This document shows positions 18,877 through 25,745 of a stretch of DNA of 64,000 nucleotides, one piece after another; the stretch's first letter is position 1; each line of letters opens with the position of its first letter. The notes below the pieces were generated by a model, which saw nothing but the letters and a program-made list of their open reading frames with translations, did not search any database and had not been told where the DNA came from. Source of the DNA: Corynebacterium kutscheri (GTDB lineage Bacteria > Actinomycetota > Actinomycetes > Mycobacteriales > Mycobacteriaceae); the NCBI RefSeq assembly GCF_000980835.1, contig NZ_CP011312.1, positions 124,001 to 188,000 on the forward strand, written 5' to 3'. A program made the position numbers and the translations under genes.

Positions 18877-19524
18877 CTATTGAGACCAGCATCCCCCGGT
18901 AAGGAATATACGAATACCACGTCCCCATGAGTTACATAATCCTGCTAGACCTGAGGAGATTGTAAGCAGTCCAGCTATCGTCGCAGCTACAATGGAACCT
19001 ACTCCTGTTGCGGATGTGATGATAGCGGCTAGCGTAGCTACGCCGGCTCCTGCTGTATATGCATTTTGTAGGGCTGTTGCAGAACAACTGTTCAAAAGCA
19101 ATGCCGGGGGAAGTTTTTGAAAACCATTTTTTCCTGAACAGGTAGCACGTAGCTCAGTTATAAATGGTGTAAGTGTATCTGCTTTTTCTTCAAGGGGTAC
19201 AAGCTCTTCTTCTTGGGCATAGATTAGCCATTCTTGGGTGATGAGTCCTACAGTAAAATCGTTTAGTGTGTGGGAGTCAATTGAAGGATTATTTTTTGCT
19301 TTGGAATAATCGAATGAAGAATTTTGATAATCAAGGTATTTATCAATTTCTTCAAGAGAAGTTTTCTCTTCTTTAGAAAGAACATTTTCGGGGATAGTGT
19401 CTTGAGTTGTAAACTCTCCATACTGGGTATAGATGGGCGGTCTATTTTGCGCTAAGGCGTTTGGAGTGAAAAATATGGACGCTGCGGTGGTGAAGGCGAT
19501 TAAAGAGGCTGTTTTTGATTTCAT
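18877..19524 (-). CDS. Secreted protein with hydrophobic Cys-containing C-terminal domain, possible bacteriocin-like toxin
   Basis: 215 aa. The start is ATG 19524, preceded by GAGGAAG; the open frame extends 13 codons further without a ribosome-binding site. Residues 1-25 are a Sec signal peptide ending NALA before QN. Residues 40-130 are acidic and hydrophilic. Residues about 150-196 form a Gly/Ala/Ile-rich hydrophobic block (GVATLAAIITSATGVGSIVA and the following helix). It ends CNSWGRGIRIFLTGGCWSQ. Four Cys (129, 147, 197, 212) could make two disulfides. I cannot name a family. A secreted, membrane-seeking C-terminus plus a tiny coupled membrane protein is the layout of several bacteriocin/immunity pairs. 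Confidence 0.72.
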   Translation of the reverse strand: MKSKTASLIAFTTAASIFFTPNALAQNRPPIYTQYGEFTTQDTIPENVLSKEEKTSLEEIDKYLDYQNSSFDYSKAKNNPSIDSHTLNDFTVGLITQEWLIYAQEEELVPLEEKADTLTPFITELRATCSGKNGFQKLPPALLLNSCSATALQNAYTAGAGVATLAAIITSATGVGSIVAATIAGLLTISSGLAGLCNSWGRGIRIFLTGGCWSQ

Positions 19525-19604
19525 GGAAAACTTCCTCGCGGATATCAAATTAAATGCTGACAATTATTAAGCTAGTTGTTAGAAAAATTTTTGAATAGTG
19601 TTTA

Positions 19605-19627
19605 GGTTAAATTTATAAAAGTTAACC
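19605..19627 (-). promoter_or_regulatory. Inverted repeat upstream of the secreted-protein gene
   Basis: GGTTAA at 19605-19610 and TTAACC at 19622-19627 are separated by 11 AT-rich bases, about 80 bp before the start of the secreted-protein gene. The position suits an operator. No regulator is assigned. Confidence 0.35.
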
Positions 19628-19948
19628 CTATTTTGGGGTTGCAGTTTTCTTGTTTTTAAGAAAAGTAGATGTTTGTTTTACTGCTACTTGTGTCAGCAAC
19701 GTATTTTGGGAGAGTTGGGATAGTAGGCAAGGCTAATGACATGTGAGTATCACAGAAATTCAAGGCATGTCTACAATGGCACCCCACCTCGCCAGCTACA
19801 AAACGTACACCGTCAACTAAAGCAATTAACCCTTCATGATCGGTGTCAGACAACGAATGAAATGAGCCAACGCCCATGATTGTTGCAACATCCACCAAAG
19901 GCTAGGCGTTGCAACGACTTTCTGAACTCAAGGGCGGCGGCACCAGCA

Positions 19949-19998
19949 AAAATCCCAGCTTCTTCCTGAACTGGTATTTTGCAAAATGCGGAGGATGG
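19949..19998 (+). repeat. att-like direct repeat, distal copy
   Basis: A 50-bp stretch that matches 20373-20422 at 41 of 50 positions, including AAAATCCCAG at the left and GCGGAGGATG at the right. The right end copies the last bases of the tRNA-Ser(GGA) gene. This is the footprint expected where an element integrated at the tRNA 3' end. Confidence 0.65.
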
Positions 19999-20002
19999 GC
20001 GC

Positions 20003-20246
20003 TTACTGTCGTAGCATCACGTACCCGGCGCGCCTCGATTACCTCAGGTGGTAGCCAGATGTTTAACTCTATGGCTCTTGATATTTCAGATAGGAACTCT
20101 TCTGCCTCTCCTTTGGTGGCAAAAGTAGTTGGTGCTGTGTAGTTTTTTTCGTTTGCTCCTTTATAGCGTGCTTGGAACCTGCCACTAGGTAGCTTTCTGA
20201 TTGACCCGAATCCGGTATGTCGGGTGCGGCGTTTTTTAGCTGGCAT
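20003..20246 (-). pseudogene. Truncated phage-type tyrosine integrase (N-terminal arm-binding domain only)
   Basis: About 80 residues are recognisable from MPAKKRRTRHTG through FGSIRKLPSGRFQARY, APTTFATKGEAEEFLSEI and LPPEVIEARR. This is the typical N-terminal arm DNA-binding domain of actinobacteriophage integrases, which are usually 370-400 aa. Homology stops at about 20003, just where the distal att-like repeat starts. The remaining frame to 19902 is only a read-through of that repeat. The core-binding and catalytic domains are absent, so it cannot recombine. The start lies 167 bp from the 3' end of tRNA-Ser(GGA). Confidence 0.82.
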
Positions 20247-20372
20247 AAGGGGTGCCTATTCGTATGAGGTATTACAGCCGTGCCATAAACGTGCCATAAC
20301 TGAGGCCATTTAAGTACGCTTGTGTCCACTTATGTCCTTATCACATCATGGAAAATTACCAACATATAAAAG

Positions 20373-20422
20373 AAAATCCCAGCTCATTTCTGAACCGGGA
20401 TTTTGTATATTGCGGAGGATGT
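20373..20422 (+). repeat. att-like direct repeat, tRNA-proximal copy
   Basis: The partner of 19949-19998, 41 of 50 identical, 424 bp away. Its right end (from 20413) is the 3' end of the tRNA-Ser(GGA) gene. The repeats flank the integrase stub. Confidence 0.65.
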
Positions 20423-20498
20423 GGGATTTGAACCCACGAGGGTCGTGAAACCCGCACGCGTTCCAGGCGTGTGACATAGGCCGCTAGTCGAATCCTCC
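20413..20498 (-). tRNA. tRNA-Ser, anticodon GGA
   Basis: An 86-nt class II tRNA on the minus strand. Acceptor GGAGGAT pairs with ATCCTCC, the discriminator is G, and anticodon stem CACGC/GCGTG encloses CTGGAAC (anticodon GGA, reading UCC/UCU). A long variable arm and T-arm GGTTCAAATCC follow. CCA is not encoded (CA only). The 3' end is the apparent integration target of the decayed element. Confidence 0.97.
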
Positions 20499-20634
20499 AG
20501 CAAGCACACTAAGTGCTACCCGAAACACTATACACAGTGTGTATAGCAATAACAAAAACTTCCTGGCGGTGCGGTTTTATCCTTGGGTTATGAAAAAGTT
20601 GAGCTCGATGAAGATTTGGGTTAGGCTTGGCGGT

Positions 20635-20725
20635 GGACTTCGCATGGCGTTTATCCCATGAACTCCCCCAGGGCAGGAATGCAGTAAGGGTCAGTGGGCT
20701 CTGGCGGGTATGCGGAGTCCTTTTG
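20635..20725 (+). ncRNA. ffs: Signal recognition particle 4.5S RNA
   Basis: The sequence has the bacterial small SRP core: CAGGGCAGGAATGCAG then TAAGGGTCAG, the asymmetric loop and tetraloop region bound by Ffh. The outer stem forms from GGACTtCGCAT (20635) and ATGCGgAGTCC (to 20720), followed by TTTTGTTATT as a terminator tail. In corynebacteria this gene lies near tRNA-Ser and dnaX, as here. The exact 5' end may be a few bases further out. Confidence 0.85.
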
Positions 20726-20989
20726 TTATTTATACGGCGTATGGGGGTGCGTCGATAAGCGAAAGCTGGATTGTGGCCTGGCTATGGTGAAGGTGGGAAT
20801 AAAAAACTGTGCGTAATCCTATAACAAGGAAGAGAATTATTACCGGAAGATAAATATTTTATGCTCGTTTACATGGGATTATGTGAGTTTCGTAACATAT
20901 TTATATGCGGTATGGCTTTACCTGGGGATTTATAGTTGTTACGCTCTTTGAAACCATTTACACCATTTTCACCACAGAGGAGAAAAACC

Positions 20990-21547
20990 ATGCTGCAAGG
21001 GAATCTTGCTCGTTCATTCTTTCTTTCCGGAGCGCTGGCGATTATCGTTGGCCTGCTCATCATGGCTTGGCCAGGAATCACACTGGTCACACTGGCAATT
21101 GTTTGGGGTATTTACGCTATCGTCGATGGCATAAGCAGCTTCATGCGGATCTCTAGCACCCAGGGTGGCGAACGTTTCCTGAATATCTTCTCTGGAATCA
21201 TTGGCGTTGTTGCTGGTATCGCTGTTATTGCTCAGCCAGTATTGGGCATGGCCATTTTGACCTGGGTTCTTGGCTTCTGGATGATCGTGCGCGGCTTCAC
21301 TGAAATCTTCGGTGCCTTCTCCTCAGTGAAGGGCGGCGCTAAATGGTGGCTGGTTCTAGCTGGCGTGCTCTGGATTATTGCTGGTGGCTTTGTTATGTCT
21401 TACCCAGGAAGCGCAATGGTCAGCATTATTTACTGGCTTGGCTTCTTTAGCATTGTTTGGGGCATCGCCTTGATTGTTGCTGGTATTCAGGTTCGCTCTG
21501 CCGAAAAGAAAACTGAAAGTACACCAGAAGCTGAATCAGTAGCTTAA
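20990..21547 (+). CDS. HdeD-family membrane protein (DUF308)
   Basis: 185 aa with six predicted membrane helices arranged as three similar pairs (ALAIIVGLLIMAWPGITLVT, IIGVVAGIAVIAQPVLGMAI, GVLWIIAGGFVMSYPGSAMV), each ending in a Pro-Gly or Pro turn. This is the pattern of HdeD/DUF308 proteins, linked to acid resistance in E. coli. The open frame starts 18 codons earlier, but ATG 20990 has GAGGAG just upstream. The C-terminal tail is hydrophilic (KKTESTPEAESVA). It is monocistronic, with a strong terminator after it. Confidence 0.85.
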   Translation: MLQGNLARSFFLSGALAIIVGLLIMAWPGITLVTLAIVWGIYAIVDGISSFMRISSTQGGERFLNIFSGIIGVVAGIAVIAQPVLGMAILTWVLGFWMIVRGFTEIFGAFSSVKGGAKWWLVLAGVLWIIAGGFVMSYPGSAMVSIIYWLGFFSIVWGIALIVAGIQVRSAEKKTESTPEAESVA

Positions 21548-21558
21548 AAAGATACTAA

Positions 21559-21596
21559 AAATGCCCACATTATTTTTTATGTGGGCATTTTTTATG
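21559..21596 (+). terminator. Terminator after the HdeD gene
   Basis: A 12-bp stem AAATGCCCACAT / ATGTGGGCATTT (21559-21570, 21579-21590), with an 8-nt loop and further Ts. The A-rich left side means it could also act on the minus strand for the converging ClC gene. Confidence 0.88.
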
Positions 21597-21617
21597 CGAG
21601 CATTTCATCACGTAGGG

Positions 21618-22784
21618 CTAGTCAAGTAGGGCTGAGGGAAGAATTTTTAATATTCCGATAGCAATCAGCGCGGCAACTAAGAGTGGGCCTATGGCAGTTC
21701 CTGGAAGCATAAAAATCATAATCAGGACAATGACGAAAGGCTTTTTCAACGCTATTGTGGTCGCTGCAACCATACCAGCAACTAATACAGTTCCGATGTC
21801 TGCCTGAGGAAGAAATACTAAGCTCACAGCTCCTGCGGCGGCACCGGCAAAAGCGAGCGGGAAGAATTCACCGCCTTGCCAACCAGATATTAAACTCAGC
21901 GCAGTAGCTATTACTTTTAAGACGGCAAGTGCTAATAAACTCCACCAGGCAGATTGTTCGATAAGCGTGGTCAACTCTGGCATCTGTGCGTGTCCAGAAA
22001 AGCGCAATAACGGCACTATCGCTAATAAAGCAGCTAAAACTACTGAGCCACCAATAATACGCAGCCAGGGGGAAGCAATTTTTGCTATATACATATGGCC
22101 ATAGTGGTGCAGAATAAGAAAAATAATGGCCACAACGCAGCCGCATAATGCAGCCGGAATTGCTTGCCACCAGGTCGCTATTTCTCCACGCGGTGCTATA
22201 GGAAGCTCAAGGGCATGTGGATGCGCATCAAAGATGCGCAAGGTGGTCATAAAAGTAAGAAAACCACTAATACCGGCAATAAAAGCCGGAAATTTTGTTG
22301 GTGGGAGACTGTCATTGTCAAATGCGGCAGATGCCGGCGGCGAACCATAAATACTAGAAAGTACGGCCGCATTACCAGCAGCACCGATAGCCTGAGCCTG
22401 CTGCTTCGTTGTAGTAATTTTTGTACTAACAAAAATTGATAGTTCAGCAACAATTGCTACCAAACCTGCTTCTGGCCCAATAGAAGCTCCGAAAGCAACC
22501 GCAACAATGGCGGATAATGCAATAAAACCAATTTTGCGAGCATGCAGCGGATTGGGATCCGCACTTTCTGCAATAAGCTTATCAAGGTTACTGTTTTTAT
22601 ATTGGGTGTGCAGGCACGCCAAAAGCACACCACCGACACAAATAACAATAAAAGCAAATAAAGCGCTGCTGCCTAGATTCCAAATGCGGTGCTGTAAACC
22701 GACCATAAGCAGTAGGCTGAGTGCGCTAACAATGCCGGCAAGTCCTCCATAAAGGAGGGAAACTGAGAAAACTTTAGTGGTCAT
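21618..22784 (-). CDS. ClC-family (YfeO-type) anion channel/transporter
   Basis: 388 aa with about ten membrane helices. Features of the ClC fold are FGASIGPEAGLVAI in the place of the usual GxEGP selectivity loop, and GWQGGEFFPLAF matching the GxFxP loop. The GPEAG variant is typical of the YfeO-like branch rather than of classical ClC-ec1. The canonical GSGIP loop is not evident. It overlaps the K+ channel gene upstream by 11 bp, so the two are co-translated. Whether it is a channel or a proton-coupled exchanger cannot be read from sequence alone. Confidence 0.85.
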   Translation of the reverse strand: MTTKVFSVSLLYGGLAGIVSALSLLLMVGLQHRIWNLGSSALFAFIVICVGGVLLACLHTQYKNSNLDKLIAESADPNPLHARKIGFIALSAIVAVAFGASIGPEAGLVAIVAELSIFVSTKITTTKQQAQAIGAAGNAAVLSSIYGSPPASAAFDNDSLPPTKFPAFIAGISGFLTFMTTLRIFDAHPHALELPIAPRGEIATWWQAIPAALCGCVVAIIFLILHHYGHMYIAKIASPWLRIIGGSVVLAALLAIVPLLRFSGHAQMPELTTLIEQSAWWSLLALAVLKVIATALSLISGWQGGEFFPLAFAGAAAGAVSLVFLPQADIGTVLVAGMVAATTIALKKPFVIVLIMIFMLPGTAIGPLLVAALIAIGILKILPSALLD

Positions 22785-23268
22785 GGTGTGTCTGTTTTAA
22801 GGATTTGGTGCGGTTTTTTCGTAGGCTATCGCTTAGGGCATGGCCTAAGGAAGCGATAAAGACAAGGTCAAAGATAATCATGATCATAACTAGGATCTTT
22901 GCGGCTTGACCAACGGGGTGGATATCACCAAAGCCTACGGTAGACATGGTGGTAAGCGTGAAATATAGTGCGTCGGTGCGGGTATGCAATCCGGTAAATT
23001 GATCAGGCTCTTGGTAGGCCAAAATAAAACAGGAAAAAGCACAGGCATGAGCGGCGACAAAGATCAGTGCAATGAGATTGAAAAACTGTTTTTCTTGTTT
23101 GCGCAATTGATCAGTGATGACCACCGCAAGGACTATGATCATTCCTACCGCTAAAATAGGTTGCGCTATTGAATCACTATTGGCTTGTACTGGTGCCAGG
23201 TAGAAGATAGCCGTCGTAAAGATATAAATAAATATTTGTTTTAATACGGGGGAAAGAAGAACGTTCAT
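22774..23268 (-). CDS. Two-helix potassium channel (Ion_trans_2)
   Basis: 164 aa. The C-terminal half contains a pore loop and selectivity filter TMSTVGFGDIHPVG between two helices, the minimal K+ channel unit. Ahead of it are two or three further hydrophobic segments (IFIYIFTTAIFYLAPV, PILAVGMIIVLAVVITD, LIALIFVAAHACAFSCFIL). No RCK or cyclic-nucleotide domain is attached. Its stop overlaps the start of the ClC gene, implying coordinated K+ and Cl- flux across the membrane, perhaps for osmotic or membrane-potential control. Confidence 0.88.
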   Translation of the reverse strand: MNVLLSPVLKQIFIYIFTTAIFYLAPVQANSDSIAQPILAVGMIIVLAVVITDQLRKQEKQFFNLIALIFVAAHACAFSCFILAYQEPDQFTGLHTRTDALYFTLTTMSTVGFGDIHPVGQAAKILVMIMIIFDLVFIASLGHALSDSLRKNRTKSLKQTHHDH

Positions 23269-23462
23269 AGGAAAAATTTTCTTAAAGAAAACTTATGGTG
23301 TTAAGCAGATAAGGTGATATGTGGCAATGGTTAGGTGGGAATAGATAAAAACATGGCTTAGAAGTAAAAATAATCTAATTCAGTTTTTTATGTTCTTATT
23401 AGGGCTAGAATGCAAAGTGCAGGTATCCGTTGTACAAGAGTAGCGCATAAAAAATTTTAAGG

Positions 23463-24743
23463 GTGACTAACGTGTCTTTGTATGACTTTGAGGCTCAGCG
23501 TCGCACCGAGCTGTATGAAGAAACTTCGGCCAAATATAAGCAATTACAGTCTCGCCAACTCAAGCTTGATCTCACTCGGGGTAAACCATCGAGCGAACAA
23601 CTCGATTTTTCTACTTCTTTGCTGTCCCTTCCGGGAGAAGACTTCCGTGCTAGTGATGGTACCGACTGCCGTAACTATGGCGGATTATTCGGAATTACCG
23701 ATATTCGCGCGTTATGGGCAGAGCTACTAGGACTACCAAGTACTCAGATTATTGCCGGCGACGGATCTAGCTTGAACATTATGTTCGATCTCATTTCCTT
23801 CGCCTACGCCTTTGGCACTCAGGATTCCCCGCGTCCGTGGAAAGATGAGGAAAAAGTAAAGTGGCTCTGCCCGGTGCCAGGTTATGATCGTCATTTCACC
23901 ATTAGTGAGCACTTTGGTTTTGACATGATCCCAGTTGAGATCACTCATGATGGTGTGGATCTCGACGTAGTGGGTGAACTATTAAAAGACCCACAGGTTA
24001 AAGGCATGTGGACAGTGCCCATATACGCTAACCCCACCGGAGTGACCTTCTCTGAAGAAACCTGTCGCGCATTAGCAGCACTACCTAGTGCTGCCCCTGA
24101 TTTCCGAGTCATTTGGGATAACGCCTACGCAGTACATTCACTAAGTGATGACTTTCCAGAAGTACACAATGTGATTGACTTTGCCGAACAAGCAGGAAAC
24201 CCCAACCGGTTCTGGGTTATGAGCTCAACCTCAAAGATTACCCACGCCGGTTCAGGAGTATCTTTCTTTGCCTCTTCCGAAGCTAACCTGGAATGGTACG
24301 CCTTACATGCGAATGTGCGCGGGATCGGACCGAATAAGATTAACCAACTTGCCCACGTACAGTTTTTTGGAAATGCCGATGGCGTGCGGGAACATATGCG
24401 CAAGCATGCACAGTCCCTAGCGCCGAAATTCCACCGGGTACTTGAAATCCTCGACACCCGGCTGAGTGAATATGGCGTAGCTACCTGGACCAAACCTACT
24501 GGCGGCTATTTCATTTCCCTCGATGTGGTAGATGGCACAGCAACCCGAGTCGTTGAACTAGCCAAAAATGCTGGCATTGCTCTTACCGGTGCTGGTTCTT
24601 CCTTCCCGCTGCACCATGATCCTAACGATCGCAATATTCGCCTTGCTCCTTCGCTGCCACCAGTAGCAGAACTCGAAGTGGCTATGGATGGGGTAGCAAC
24701 CTGTGTATTACTTGCCGCACTAGAAAAAACACTCGCTAAATAG
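23463..24743 (+). CDS. aspT: Aspartate aminotransferase, class Ic type
   Basis: 426 aa. A PLP enzyme that converts oxaloacetate to aspartate, feeding lysine, threonine and methionine synthesis. It matches the C. glutamicum AspT type: LKLDLTRGKPSSEQLDF, VKWLCPVPGYDRHF, IWDNAYAVHSL and the PLP lysine in SSTSKITHAGSGVSF. GTG at 23463 is used here; GTG at 23475 is an alternative. Gene order aspT - SUFU-like gene - dnaX is conserved in the genus. A clear terminator follows. Confidence 0.95.
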   Translation: MTNVSLYDFEAQRRTELYEETSAKYKQLQSRQLKLDLTRGKPSSEQLDFSTSLLSLPGEDFRASDGTDCRNYGGLFGITDIRALWAELLGLPSTQIIAGDGSSLNIMFDLISFAYAFGTQDSPRPWKDEEKVKWLCPVPGYDRHFTISEHFGFDMIPVEITHDGVDLDVVGELLKDPQVKGMWTVPIYANPTGVTFSEETCRALAALPSAAPDFRVIWDNAYAVHSLSDDFPEVHNVIDFAEQAGNPNRFWVMSSTSKITHAGSGVSFFASSEANLEWYALHANVRGIGPNKINQLAHVQFFGNADGVREHMRKHAQSLAPKFHRVLEILDTRLSEYGVATWTKPTGGYFISLDVVDGTATRVVELAKNAGIALTGAGSSFPLHHDPNDRNIRLAPSLPPVAELEVAMDGVATCVLLAALEKTLAK

Positions 24744-24751
24744 AGAATAGA

Positions 24752-24792
24752 AAATAAGGCGTCCCTGATATTAAGGCAGGCGCCTTATTTGT
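24752..24792. terminator. Terminator between aspT and the convergent ABM gene
   Basis: A 10-bp stem AAATAAGGCG / CGCCTTATTT (24752-24761, 24781-24790). It has A and T tracts on both sides, so it could serve aspT and the minus-strand gene ending at 24795. Confidence 0.75.
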
Positions 24793-24794
24793 GC

Positions 24795-25124
24795 TTATCG
24801 ACGTAAAAACTTCTCATCCCCGGACGTATCCGAAGTATCGGAAATGTAGCGTTCAATACGCATATGAAGATCATAGTGATCGCGCAAGCGAGCAATTGTC
24901 TGCATCATTGGGGACGCATGGTGAGCATCAATGGCTTGTTGATCCTGCCAAGAATCAATGAGTAATACCGTGTGGGGGTCGTCGATAGGCACAAAATACT
25001 CATAACGAAGATTACCCGGTGCATTGCGAATAGCAGCCACAGTGCCGCTTTCAACCATCTCGCGAGCAAATTGCTGTGCCGCATAAGCAGTACCGGTGTA
25101 AAAAATATTAACTGTGATAGCCAT
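24795..25124 (-). CDS. Antibiotic biosynthesis monooxygenase (ABM)-domain protein
   Basis: 109 aa. A small ferredoxin-like fold protein: MAITVNIFYTGTA, then FAREMVESGTVAAIR, then the signature NLRYEYFVPIDDPHTVLLID and WQDQQAIDAHHASPMMQ, as in YgiN-type quinol monooxygenases. The ATG at 25124 is preceded by AGGAG; the open frame extends 11 codons more without one. The C-terminus (YISDTSDTSGDEKFLRR) is a polar extension. The natural substrate is unknown. Confidence 0.8.
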   Translation of the reverse strand: MAITVNIFYTGTAYAAQQFAREMVESGTVAAIRNAPGNLRYEYFVPIDDPHTVLLIDSWQDQQAIDAHHASPMMQTIARLRDHYDLHMRIERYISDTSDTSGDEKFLRR

Positions 25125-25190
25125 AGTGGCACCGCTCCTTAAAAAAATATTGCCCAATGCAAGTGTACCGGTACTGCTAGCGTAGAGAAC

Positions 25191-25736
25191 ATGCGCTTTG
25201 AAGAAACTGCCCTATGGTTGGATAATCTCGTTCCGGCTGCGATGGTGATTCACGAACCCATTGGTGGTACTGGCTTTAAGGTAGCAAGCTTTAATTTAGG
25301 AGCAGAAACATTTGCCGCCACCGTAGAGTTCAATCATATTGACACCGGATTAGAGGCACAGGGCAAAGACGTGCGCAGTGAATTGATCAGCGTTGCCAAA
25401 TGCGAAGCACCCATTATTGTCGGTGCATTAAATGCAGCGGCAAGTATTTTTGCTGAAGAACCTCGTCAGCACGCCATGCCAGGAGCACTCGTCGCTGGGA
25501 TCATCGAACGCGCCGGCCTAGCAGAGCAGGTTAGTGTGCGGCATGGACTTTTTGTGGCTCCATTTATGTGGGGCAAACAAGTACCACAATTTGATGAACC
25601 AAAACAATTAACTGTGCTCTTACACATGCTCATGCTGACCCAGGATGAGTACGATTATGCAACCACCTACGGGGTTGCTGAGCTCCAAAAAGAGATGCTG
25701 GCAGGAAGTATCGACCTAAACAACTGGGCTAGGTAA
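25191..25736 (+). CDS. Suppressor-of-fused-like domain protein
   Basis: 181 aa, soluble. The C-terminal portion LFVAPFMWGKQVPQF, then LLHMLMLTQDEYDYATTYG and VAELQKE, resembles bacterial SUFU-domain proteins (PF05076), which share a pattern of two aromatic residues followed by E-Y-x-Y-x-x-x-x-G. It sits directly before dnaX (9 bp), a position kept in corynebacteria. Molecular function is unknown. Confidence 0.65.
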   Translation: MRFEETALWLDNLVPAAMVIHEPIGGTGFKVASFNLGAETFAATVEFNHIDTGLEAQGKDVRSELISVAKCEAPIIVGALNAAASIFAEEPRQHAMPGALVAGIIERAGLAEQVSVRHGLFVAPFMWGKQVPQFDEPKQLTVLLHMLMLTQDEYDYATTYGVAELQKEMLAGSIDLNNWAR

Positions 25737-25745
25737 TCTAGACGC

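Noticed and set aside
19656..19898. 80-codon minus-strand open frame beside the integration scar
   Set aside because: No clear ribosome-binding site or recognisable domain. It may be a remnant of the lost element, but I cannot support it as a gene.
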